The position numbers were made by a program, and so were the translations under genes. The notes under the pieces are model-generated. The model did not search any database. It was not told where the DNA came from and saw only the letters and a list, made by a program, of their open reading frames with translations. A stretch of DNA of 64,000 bases from contig JACQXX010000064.1 of assembly GCA_016208495.1 (NCBI GenBank), positions 1 to 64,000 on the forward strand, given 5' to 3'. Positions within the stretch are counted from its first letter, which is position 1. Each line of letters starts with the position of its first letter. Positions 33,280-42,169 of this stretch are shown here, piece after piece. The stretch comes from Acidobacteriota bacterium (GTDB lineage: Bacteria > Acidobacteriota > Blastocatellia > Chloracidobacteriales > Chloracidobacteriaceae).

Positions 33280-36200
33280 TGGATCCGCATTCTGGAAAAA
33301 TTGTCATCAATGGTGCCGTCAGCCAGTTTGATCGGTGGTTGCGGGCGCTTGATGCCGGCTTTGCACCGGTTGACGGACGTCCTTTTCCAGAATTACTCGA
33401 TTTTTCAGTGCGGTACGCGGAACTCATTCGGTTTTATGATCTTCAGAACCAGATTGACGGGAACTGGGTTGATTTTTTTATCAGTGACCCAACCATGCTT
33501 GCCGCCTCGATTGGCGCCACCAATCTGGTGACCCACGAAACCAGATACCTGAATGGAAAGCGCCACACGGTGCAAACCCATGCCTTTGACGAAAAGTTTG
33601 CCGCCCTGCACCAGCTCTTTGGCGTGATGCTGGATCTGGCGCGTCGGATCAATATGTGGCATGAAGGCATCAGCCAGAGTCAATCCGTTGCTTCAACCAG
33701 ATTGCTTTCCCACACATTGACCGGGTTGATTGAAACTTCCCTCAAGCCAGCGCTGCAGAAACTCAAAGCCTTTGATTTAGGCGCCGCCGAACCAGAGGCG
33801 CTGGGAAAACCGGTTGGTCAGGTGTATTCGGCGTTTGGGCCAAACTGGAACCTGGCGGCTGTAAAAGGAGATAGCTCGATTTATCAAGGCCGGACGGGCC
33901 CAAAAAAAATTGATCAGGCGCTGACTCAACTTAACCCGATTTATTACACCTTTCAGGATGCCATTTCCGAATTGCAACCCCTGGTGCAAAGTGACGTTGA
34001 GGAAACACTTGAAGATGGCAACCACAAACCTCAGCTTGCCCTCTACATTGCCTTTGCCCGTCTTTTTCAATCCGCCCAGGACACAATCAACACCTTTTCA
34101 ATCCGGTACCGCAATTTTTACTATTTTGATGTGCTCCGGCAGGCGTTTCGTCCACCTGTCCCAGATCAGTTGTACCTGACATTTGCGCTGGCCGATGATG
34201 AAAATGTCACCAGCGGCGAAGTTCCACAGGGGACGCTCTTCCCAGCCGGCCAGGACATCAACGACCGTGAAATTCTTTATGCGGCTGACAAAAATCTTCT
34301 CGTGACGACTGCGGCTTTGGATCAAGTTCTGGCCGTTCAAAAATCGTTTGGACCTCTCTATGTTGTTGATTCCACGGTAAGTAACACAACCAGACCAAAA
34401 CGAACCACGCATCAGGTATTTAGCTCGGTGGTCCAGTTGGCGGCAGCCATTGAAAATCAACTTTCGTGGCCGCCCTTTGGAAGTACTCAAATCGGAGCGA
34501 CTCCAGTTGTCACCACCGAACTGGCGACGCTGGGGTTTGGGTTGGCAAGCCAGTGTTTGCTGCTTGGCGGAGGAACGCGCACGATTCGAATCCAAATCCA
34601 GTACCCACTGGAATTTCAAACCACTGTCCTGAACCCGCAATTAGAGCAAATTGCCGCCATCACTGGTGACACGCCGACCGAAATCTTTGAAACCCTGCTC
34701 GAAGGTGCGTTCCAAATGTTTCTGTCAACCACAGACGGCTGGCTGGAAGTCAAAACCTATCAGGCCAAATGCAATTTCACGACCGAATCCAACCCAAACT
34801 TCACGCTGGTCATTTCCTTACCGGCTGAAGCCCCGCCGATTGCTCCGTTTTCGCCCGAAGAACCCGACCTGACAGTGGCAAATCCTCATCCTGAATTGCC
34901 AACCTGCAAGGCATATCTGGTTCAATCGCCAGTTTGGGTGACTGGGCAAGATGGCAAGGTCTGGGTGTATCCGTTTTCGTTGCTTGAATTACTTCCTGTT
35001 ATCAGCCTCAAAATTCATGTCAAAGTGACGGACCTGACCAACCTTTCGCTCTCCAACACCGACGGTGCCATTGACCCGACCTCGCCGTATGCGGTTTTTG
35101 GCGGTTTGCCCGTCGTCGGCTCATACCTGGAAATTCAACATTCCGAACTGTTTTGTAAAGATCTCAAGTCACTTTCAGTTGGAATCAAATGGTTTAACCT
35201 TCCCCAAAATGAAACCGGGTTTACAGGCTATTACAAGGATTATGTGATTGGTCTCGATGGCCTGCCGTCACCAACCCCGCTGTTTGAAAATCAGGTCTTT
35301 GAAGGCGTGTTTCGCGTCAAAAATCCTGGAACCTGGGTATTGAGTGACATCTCTCCCTGCCCAGAAACTCCTTCAAATTCAGTCGAAGTCTTTTTATTTC
35401 GAACCAAACCTGACTGCAACGCCCAGGAGCCGACGCCGGATGGCCAGCTTTGCCGAAAATCAGAATTCACCACATTGCAGATTTGCTCGGCTGAACCGCC
35501 CGATTACTACGACCCGAATGAAAGCGCCCTCAAGCTGGAATTCAGTGAACCTCCGTATGGATTTGGCAATGCAATTTATGCCCAAAATGTTTTAAATGCT
35601 GTCATTGAAGATCTCCCCGATCCAGGAAAGTGTGAGGAAAAATGCCTGGCCGAATGCCAGATGTTGAAGGCAGCAGCCCAGTTGATCGAGGCCGGATTGC
35701 TCTCGCTGGCTGATTGCCAGATGGCAACCTGCACCGACAATCCGGGATGCCTTGAGAAAAGCTTGACCAACACCGTGACCTATATTTGCACGCTGGCGGT
35801 CACCTGTTTTGAAGAGTGTGAAAAAGGAGCCCGCACCGATTTGGAACAACTGCGTCAGATACTGGCTCACGTGAAAACTGGGAATAAAACTCTGGTCATC
35901 AGCCAGGTTCAAACGCTGTATGAAACGCTCAATCGCTTGAAAACAGGGAACTTACCAACCCGGCTAAAACAATCGGCGCGGTGTTTTAAATGTCTTTCCC
36001 TGGTTGAAATCTGTCTTCACCTGCTGGCCGATATCATTACCTATCAACTCCAGGCCCAGACCAATTTTGATGAATTCAAACGCTGTCTCAGGCTCTGCAA
36101 GTCAGGATTGGAAAAAATCAGCGTCACCTGCCTGGAACAGTGTCTGGCGATGCCGGTTTCAACCGATCCGAAGTGCATTATCGAATGTGTTCAAAATTGT

Positions 36201-37901
36201 CTGAATTCGTTGTTTCAGCAGTCGTTTCAAAAGCTGGAAAGCTGCCTGGGAAAAATCAACGACCCGCAGGCGTCTCAAGTATTGACCCAAATCAAGGAAA
36301 AAATTCAATCGCTCAGAGACGACCCATCCATCTCCCAGGCTCAATTTTTCCAGGCATGCCTTGGGACTATCACTTCAATCCTGCAGCAAGATCCCCTTCC
36401 GGTTTCGGTGAAGCTGTGCCTGGAAGCATTTGATAAACGGCTTGATGCCTGCCTGTGCCTTGAAAACTGTGTGGTTGACTTTGCCGCCCAATCCAAAGCG
36501 AACTTTGAAACGCTGGAAAAGAGCCTGGTTAATCGGCAAACCGAAGCCGAAACAGCCTTTGAGGAATGTTATGAGCTTTGCGTCAAAAACTGCATGAGCC
36601 TGAAAAACGAACTCAAATATCCGAATGAACCCTATCTTCCCCAAGCCGAATACATCACGGTTACCTATGAAGCCAGTTGTTATATTCCGGCAACGGGGTG
36701 GAATTCGGCGGATGGCATGTTTTTCCAGTTGCTGCCCTTCGCCGGGTATCAATCACCGGAGGTCATTTCGACATTGCTTCCAGTGTTTCCAAATCAGGGC
36801 AATCTCTATCTTGGATTTTCCGGGTTGCCTTCCTTGAAATTGCTCACCTTGCTCTTTCAAATGGTTGCCGAAAATACCGGCGACCAGCCGCTAACGTTGC
36901 CCCAGGTCAGGTGGAAGTATCTTTCTGAAAACCGCTGGCACGAGTTCCAGGAGACCGAAATCAGGCAAGACACGACCAACGGCTTGCAAAATACCGGGAT
37001 CACGGGTCTGTTGCTTCCATGGTTTGACCCGACGGGAACGACGATTCTCCCGGCAAAGTACCAGTGGCTCTGGGTTTCAGCAAAAAATCGGGCGCCAGCT
37101 TTTCCCAGCGTGATTGGGATATACCCACACGCGATGCTGGCAACCTGGCAAAATATTGATAACACAGGGGAAACCCTCAAGACACCGATTCCGGCTTACA
37201 CCATTACCAGTTCGGTTCAGGATCTGCCGGACGTTGGGAGCATCGTGCAGCCGATGCCGTCCTTTGGTGGGCGACCACCGGAAAATGACCGCACCCTGAC
37301 CATTCGCGTCGGTGAACGACTGCAGCACAAAGATCGTGCGGTCCTGAACTGGGATTATGAACGGCTGGTACTGGAACGCTTTCCCAGCATTTGGAAAGTT
37401 CAAACCCTGCCGGCACGCAATCGGAACGCAGGAAATTCACCCGGAGATGTACTGGTGGTCGTCATTCCTGGCCCAGACAGCGATGAAACGATGGATCCAA
37501 CGACACCAACCGTCAGTTCCGCGATGTTGAATCAGATTCAGACCTACCTGGAAAGCCGAAACTCGCCATTTATCAATCTTCAGGTAGTCAACCCAGTTTA
37601 TGTTTTGATCACGGTCACAACCACAGTCCAGTTTCTTGAAACCGAAGACAGTGGCGACTGTATCAACCGCTTAAACAGTGACCTTATCAGCTACTTATCG
37701 CCCTGGTTTTATGATGTGGACCGGGCCGCCAAAGGTGGGGCCTATGCCACGGAAGCCAATATTTCGGAGTTTATTCAAACCCGACCTTACGTCGAAGTAA
37801 TGATGTCCATTTCGCTCGTCCATTCCCCAAAACCCAGGACACTCGACTGGTACTTTCTAACCTCAGCCAAACAGCACCACATTTCCACGGAGCCTGACTA
37901 A
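33279..37901 (+). CDS. Giant eCIS baseplate protein (Pvc11-like) with Cys-rich insert
   Basis: Protein of 1540 residues. The N-terminus (DRWLRALDAGFAPVDGRPFPELLDFSVRYAELIRFYD) and the C-terminal portion (VGERLQHKDRAVLNWDYERLVLERFPSIWKVQTLPA, VLVVVIPGP, and PFINLQVVNPVYVLITVTTTVQF) resemble Afp11/Pvc11-type baseplate J components. Between about residues 785 and 1107 (bases 35625-36605) there is a helical insertion with about 28 cysteines, many as CxxxC pairs. Translation is coupled to the preceding gene by a one-base overlap. The insertion is unlike anything I know in this family. Confidence 0.88.
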   Translation: MDPHSGKIVINGAVSQFDRWLRALDAGFAPVDGRPFPELLDFSVRYAELIRFYDLQNQIDGNWVDFFISDPTMLAASIGATNLVTHETRYLNGKRHTVQTHAFDEKFAALHQLFGVMLDLARRINMWHEGISQSQSVASTRLLSHTLTGLIETSLKPALQKLKAFDLGAAEPEALGKPVGQVYSAFGPNWNLAAVKGDSSIYQGRTGPKKIDQALTQLNPIYYTFQDAISELQPLVQSDVEETLEDGNHKPQLALYIAFARLFQSAQDTINTFSIRYRNFYYFDVLRQAFRPPVPDQLYLTFALADDENVTSGEVPQGTLFPAGQDINDREILYAADKNLLVTTAALDQVLAVQKSFGPLYVVDSTVSNTTRPKRTTHQVFSSVVQLAAAIENQLSWPPFGSTQIGATPVVTTELATLGFGLASQCLLLGGGTRTIRIQIQYPLEFQTTVLNPQLEQIAAITGDTPTEIFETLLEGAFQMFLSTTDGWLEVKTYQAKCNFTTESNPNFTLVISLPAEAPPIAPFSPEEPDLTVANPHPELPTCKAYLVQSPVWVTGQDGKVWVYPFSLLELLPVISLKIHVKVTDLTNLSLSNTDGAIDPTSPYAVFGGLPVVGSYLEIQHSELFCKDLKSLSVGIKWFNLPQNETGFTGYYKDYVIGLDGLPSPTPLFENQVFEGVFRVKNPGTWVLSDISPCPETPSNSVEVFLFRTKPDCNAQEPTPDGQLCRKSEFTTLQICSAEPPDYYDPNESALKLEFSEPPYGFGNAIYAQNVLNAVIEDLPDPGKCEEKCLAECQMLKAAAQLIEAGLLSLADCQMATCTDNPGCLEKSLTNTVTYICTLAVTCFEECEKGARTDLEQLRQILAHVKTGNKTLVISQVQTLYETLNRLKTGNLPTRLKQSARCFKCLSLVEICLHLLADIITYQLQAQTNFDEFKRCLRLCKSGLEKISVTCLEQCLAMPVSTDPKCIIECVQNCLNSLFQQSFQKLESCLGKINDPQASQVLTQIKEKIQSLRDDPSISQAQFFQACLGTITSILQQDPLPVSVKLCLEAFDKRLDACLCLENCVVDFAAQSKANFETLEKSLVNRQTEAETAFEECYELCVKNCMSLKNELKYPNEPYLPQAEYITVTYEASCYIPATGWNSADGMFFQLLPFAGYQSPEVISTLLPVFPNQGNLYLGFSGLPSLKLLTLLFQMVAENTGDQPLTLPQVRWKYLSENRWHEFQETEIRQDTTNGLQNTGITGLLLPWFDPTGTTILPAKYQWLWVSAKNRAPAFPSVIGIYPHAMLATWQNIDNTGETLKTPIPAYTITSSVQDLPDVGSIVQPMPSFGGRPPENDRTLTIRVGERLQHKDRAVLNWDYERLVLERFPSIWKVQTLPARNRNAGNSPGDVLVVVIPGPDSDETMDPTTPTVSSAMLNQIQTYLESRNSPFINLQVVNPVYVLITVTTTVQFLETEDSGDCINRLNSDLISYLSPWFYDVDRAAKGGAYATEANISEFIQTRPYVEVMMSISLVHSPKPRTLDWYFLTSAKQHHISTEPD

Positions 37902-37937
37902 AACCACATTGCAACTTCTTCAAAATAAGGAGAACTC

Positions 37938-39137
37938 ATGTACACGATCAACTTTGTCAACCAAAACACAGGCATTGCGACAGCGTATGTCACATTCATC
38001 CAGGCCACACAGGTGGTCAATAACGTCACCGAACTGGTCGGCCCGACGCTGAGTGCGACTGGCGGAGACGGCACGACACTGCAAAACGGCGTTTCGTATT
38101 CCCTGGAATCCATTCAAAACACCATCAACATGGATCCACCCAACTGGCAAGGCCATATGTACCTGAGTGATGCCGCTCTCACGCCTCCAACCTCAGGCGG
38201 GTATCCGGTTGATATGGCGTACACCCTGACAACCGACACCAACCGCTATCAAATGATTGAGTTTGCAGGCTCGACCACCAGTGCCAACACCGATATTACC
38301 TACATCAACTGGTATTCAATCCCGCTTCAGATGGAAACGACGACTCAAAACACCGGTGGAAATACGCGGGGTGTCCCTGGGTCTCAAACCGCTCTGTCAA
38401 ATATGCTCACCACGCTGGCGGCGCTGTCCGGCAACAGTTCAACCACCGTCGTAAAAAATGCCAGCAACGAAACGGTTCGCGTCATCAGCCCGAATGCTGG
38501 AAATCCAAACTGGCTTCCGCTCTATGACAGTTTTCGTGATTACCTGGTGAGCGTTTTTATTGATTCAACCGATTCGATTCTGCTTCAAAACACATATGAT
38601 GGAATTGGCAATCCACCGTCGCCTGACTTTCAGCCGCAGAGTTACAGTGTTTCATCAGTGACCTACAACGGCCTGACCCTCAACATCACTGGAACCACAA
38701 CCGTTCTGGGCAATTTTACGATGACGGCGACAATGGTCTTTGCCGACTTCAGTTCGGTGATTTATCTGGCCGTGATGAACTATGAGTGGTCCTATGATGG
38801 GCAAAACGGATCGGCCTCAAACCCGAATGGAAACACCGGCGACAACAATGTTTTTTCCGCGGTTTCCCGTGATTTGATGGCCGGGTTCAACTTCGGCTTT
38901 ATCGGCAGCAGTCAGTTTGGGTCGCAGCCGAGTTCAGCCTGGCAGCAAGCTTCCAGCTCGGAGATTTTCAGCGCCATCCAGCCAAATAATCCTTATTACA
39001 ACCCCTGGGCCAATGCCATCAGCGGCTGTTTTTCAAATGTGTACTCGTTTCCATTCAATGATTTTCTTTCAAACTTCTCACCGCTCCTGACCACCAATGA
39101 CGGAGACACTCTGACGGTCACGCTGCTCAACCCGTGA
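37938..39137 (+). CDS. Possible thaumatin/GH64-fold protein in eCIS operon
   Basis: Protein of 399 residues without signal peptide. Segments YINWYSIPLQMETTTQN, PLYDSFRDYLVSVFIDSTDSILLQNTYDG and especially the C-terminal NPWANAISGCFSNVYSFPFNDFLS resemble the thaumatin-like fold of GH64 beta-1,3-glucanases, where a similar Y-A-F-P-Y-D-D motif ends the domain. AAGGAG precedes ATG 37938. It occupies the place where a receptor-binding or fibre gene might be expected, between the baseplate and cargo genes. A carbohydrate-binding or cell-targeting role is inference; no classical Pvc13 fibre was recognised. Confidence 0.5.
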   Translation: MYTINFVNQNTGIATAYVTFIQATQVVNNVTELVGPTLSATGGDGTTLQNGVSYSLESIQNTINMDPPNWQGHMYLSDAALTPPTSGGYPVDMAYTLTTDTNRYQMIEFAGSTTSANTDITYINWYSIPLQMETTTQNTGGNTRGVPGSQTALSNMLTTLAALSGNSSTTVVKNASNETVRVISPNAGNPNWLPLYDSFRDYLVSVFIDSTDSILLQNTYDGIGNPPSPDFQPQSYSVSSVTYNGLTLNITGTTTVLGNFTMTATMVFADFSSVIYLAVMNYEWSYDGQNGSASNPNGNTGDNNVFSAVSRDLMAGFNFGFIGSSQFGSQPSSAWQQASSSEIFSAIQPNNPYYNPWANAISGCFSNVYSFPFNDFLSNFSPLLTTNDGDTLTVTLLNP

Positions 39138-39210
39138 GGTGGAGCGCGGCCCACTTGACGCCGCTTTGGCATTCCCAACCCGAGTGACTGACCAACAGGA
39201 GGAACCAGCT

Positions 39211-40287
39211 ATGATTTCTTTTGCACAACTCAAATCCAAATCTGGACCAAATACTCAACTGACAACTCCTCAACCGATCAGTTCACTCGGGCAATTTCCA
39301 GTTCAACGTACCGATGGATTTCCAGCCCGGATCCAGCATCAGCTCAACGCCACGTCACACGTTCAAACCCAACATCATTTCTCCAACGCGCTCAATCAAC
39401 GGCAATCGGTGGTAACCCAGGCTCAATTTGGGGAAGCAATCCAGAAACGAGGCAGCCAGGTATTGCCGGTTCAACGACAAGAACAAGATGAAGAAGAATA
39501 CCCGCTACAGAAAAAATCCATTGCCCAAGGAAATACCGCCCAGGTTGTTCCAACCCAGGGACCAGTGGTCCAGCGTTTGATACTGGGTGCCAATGGAGAC
39601 TTAGACACCCAAAATGATGATCAAATTGATGAGGTAGTGGCTGAGTTAATGTCAATGGATTATGACAGCCTGCTCTTTATTAAGGACATGCTGGATCCAA
39701 CCGACGCACGGGACTCAGGGTATATCAAGTTGATCAACTATGAATTAGGAAAGGCCGATGTGCTCCGCGATGTCTCGCAGTCCAGTTATAACTTTGGCGG
39801 GATTTTTACCGCGGCAGCCGTCTTTGTTGATGGTCAACTCCTTGGACAAACCGAACCAACAACCCATCCAGACTCAACAACCACTTATTATCAATATAGT
39901 GATCAAACAGACGAAGACTTCTTAGATGAGGAGCATAATTCCCGAAATGATGCCGAGGTCGGCACGCTCGAGGAAGCCTATAGTCTTCTGGATAACGTCA
40001 AGGATTCGTTTACTGGCGAAACGCAAATCCGAATTGTGATTGCCGGGACCAGCGGGCCGTGTGATGGGTGCAAAGAGCGGTTACAACGCTTCCGACAGGA
40101 CATTCTTGACCTGCTCCCGAATGGTGGGATTTTAAGCATTGATAGTTCGTATTTGAATTCAACCTCAACCAAAGAACGAAACAAGGTTGTTACCCGGTAT
40201 GGGTTCACAAACCAGCAAGCCCAAACATCAGCCCGAGGAGAGCAATATTTCAACTATCGCTATCCGTTAGCTGTCAAAGGTCAATAA
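39211..40287 (+). CDS. eCIS cargo: deaminase-like
   Basis: Protein of 358 residues. The shared cargo leader is at residues 51-80 (VQTQHHFSNALNQR, divergent). A Gln-rich, acidic linker follows to about 150. The C-terminal part contains NDAEVGTLEEAY (residues 246-257) and GPCDGCKERLQRF (Cys284, Cys287), which fit the xAE ... PCxxC layout of toxin deaminases, followed by an LLPNGGILSIDSSY strand. The first motif has Asp247 where His or Cys is usual; His242 is close by. AGGAGG precedes ATG 39211. Substrate (nucleic acid base or other) unknown. Confidence 0.65.
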   Translation: MISFAQLKSKSGPNTQLTTPQPISSLGQFPVQRTDGFPARIQHQLNATSHVQTQHHFSNALNQRQSVVTQAQFGEAIQKRGSQVLPVQRQEQDEEEYPLQKKSIAQGNTAQVVPTQGPVVQRLILGANGDLDTQNDDQIDEVVAELMSMDYDSLLFIKDMLDPTDARDSGYIKLINYELGKADVLRDVSQSSYNFGGIFTAAAVFVDGQLLGQTEPTTHPDSTTTYYQYSDQTDEDFLDEEHNSRNDAEVGTLEEAYSLLDNVKDSFTGETQIRIVIAGTSGPCDGCKERLQRFRQDILDLLPNGGILSIDSSYLNSTSTKERNKVVTRYGFTNQQAQTSARGEQYFNYRYPLAVKGQ

Positions 40288-40359
40288 ACCCTGAAAGTAC
40301 ATCGGTTTGCGGTTTGTAGCCAGAGGAAGACCACAACCGTCATTTGAAAAGGGAACCAT

Positions 40360-42108
40360 ATGAATACCTTTGCGACACAGCCAAATCGGAACCTGCTCCG
40401 GCAAGAATCCGTGCCCTCTCAAGTCACCCAAAGCAAACAAACTGTGCCCAGTTCCCTAACCACTGATGGTCAGAGCCGACGAGCCATTCCTGAATCGTTA
40501 AATCAAAGTCCTCAAGTGCAAACCCAGCTTCAGCTTCAAAACTCCTTGAACCACAGCCCACGCACTGCCCTTCAAGCCAAATTTGCGCAAGCGCTAACCA
40601 ATCGGGACCAGCCACTCCAGCGGATGTGCGATACCTGTTCCGAAGAGGAAAAAAAGGTAAAATCCAAACTATCGGAAACCATTGAAGACGAAAATGCTGT
40701 CACTCAAACCAAATCAGCCAATCAAACAGGTTTATCCCACTCAAATGAGAATGTGGTGCAGTTGATGAAGACCAATGAAATACAGCTCACTCCACAATTA
40801 AAACCGGTTCATCCAAACATTATTTACCGAATTCCAGTTGGCGCGGCAAACCTCCCGCCAGTCTACCGCTATGGGAAGTTTGTTGGGCGGTCAGGAGGCG
40901 CGTTGATGGGGTTGTACCTGTTTAAAGACAAAACGGGGGTGTTCCCGGTGGTCGGCGGGACGGAAATTGAAATCTCCAGCGGCGAATCATTGGAGGAAAA
41001 CCAGACGGCTTTCGGCCTTGACGAACGCAATGAAGAACAAATCAAAGCAGCGGTGGAGGCCGGCTATCGGGTGTTTGATGCGGCTGAATCCTATGGGAAC
41101 ACCGATGTTTTGGCCAAAGTGCTGGCAGAATCCCCGAATCTGAATCGCAACGATGTCAAAATTGTTTACAAATTCAGACCTGGTGAACCGGCTCAAGCGA
41201 TCTATGAAAAACTAAAAGGGGTCGCGGAAAAGTTTGGTGGGTATCTGGATGTCGTTTTACTTCACGATGTTGAGGAAAGCCAGCAAAACATTGAGGGAGC
41301 GTTCAAAGCGATTCAGGTTCTTAAACAGGAAGGCATTGTCAAAGCAGTTGGTGCCAGTAATGTCAAAGCTGATTCCGAAACGTTTGCAAAGATTGCCTCA
41401 GCGGAAGATGAACAGAATTCGATTTATAAAGTTGATGTTCTTTCCAATCGCTTTTCACCGAAGGGACCCGATGAAAAAATCAGAGAATTTGCCAAATCCA
41501 GAGGAATCACCTATTTAGGGTTTGGCCTTATGGGCGGTGTCGTCAAGGACGAACAATTCCAGAAGTGGGCTCAAGAACTCGGATATACCGCCAGTCAACT
41601 TCTGTTTGCTTGGGCCCAGGCTCACGGCACGATCCCGGTTGCTTCGTCAAAGGATACAGAATTGATTGGTCAGAACTTTCTCCAGGCACAAACTCCGGTT
41701 CCCTTGGAAGTCGTTCAGCAGGTTGAAGAATACTGGGCCAAACGAAGAGAAGAAGCACAAGGGCTGGGCGATGAAGTGCTTGGTGAAATACCACCCCATA
41801 TATCGAAATTACTTGCCGGAAGCCAGATTGAAAAATTTGCGCTTGGTCAAATTGACGATAGTACCTGGAGAAGTCAGGCATCGAATAAACAAACTCCGAT
41901 TGGGAAAAATGTCTTCTTTCTGACGGCGATGCTGCAAGACCCTCCGGCGAAGGTCCCTCCACTCCAAAGTATTCGCAACGATCTGTGGGGGAAATCAGTC
42001 TCAGACCTGGTTTCAGGTCTTGCGACCTCAAATAGTTGCAACACCTTGTTTTGTATTGATGCCATCTTGAAATCACTTCGCTATCCCGGCAATTTCCAAA
42101 ATCTCTAA
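40360..42108 (+). CDS. eCIS cargo: aldo/keto reductase
   Basis: Protein of 582 residues. The cargo leader lies at residues 53-82 (QTQLQLQNSLNHSPR), followed by PLQR and a CDTC motif. Residues about 215-460 form an aldo/keto reductase TIM barrel with the full catalytic tetrad: Asp240 and Tyr245 (FDAAESYGN), Lys271 (VYKFRP) and His302 (LLHDVE). The NADPH-binding end IPVASSKDTELIGQNF is also visible. The last 120 residues are unassigned. An oxidoreductase as an injected effector is unusual; alternative is a protein that uses the barrel as a scaffold. Confidence 0.85.
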   Translation: MNTFATQPNRNLLRQESVPSQVTQSKQTVPSSLTTDGQSRRAIPESLNQSPQVQTQLQLQNSLNHSPRTALQAKFAQALTNRDQPLQRMCDTCSEEEKKVKSKLSETIEDENAVTQTKSANQTGLSHSNENVVQLMKTNEIQLTPQLKPVHPNIIYRIPVGAANLPPVYRYGKFVGRSGGALMGLYLFKDKTGVFPVVGGTEIEISSGESLEENQTAFGLDERNEEQIKAAVEAGYRVFDAAESYGNTDVLAKVLAESPNLNRNDVKIVYKFRPGEPAQAIYEKLKGVAEKFGGYLDVVLLHDVEESQQNIEGAFKAIQVLKQEGIVKAVGASNVKADSETFAKIASAEDEQNSIYKVDVLSNRFSPKGPDEKIREFAKSRGITYLGFGLMGGVVKDEQFQKWAQELGYTASQLLFAWAQAHGTIPVASSKDTELIGQNFLQAQTPVPLEVVQQVEEYWAKRREEAQGLGDEVLGEIPPHISKLLAGSQIEKFALGQIDDSTWRSQASNKQTPIGKNVFFLTAMLQDPPAKVPPLQSIRNDLWGKSVSDLVSGLATSNSCNTLFCIDAILKSLRYPGNFQNL

Positions 42109-42169
42109 CCCAGGTTTTCCAGATTTTGTGCCGAAGAATTCCACCATACTTCTAATGCGGAGCAACACG

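Noticed and set aside
34098-34640. 180-codon frame antisense to the giant baseplate gene
   Set aside because: Lies wholly opposite a strongly supported coding sequence with no recognisable domain.
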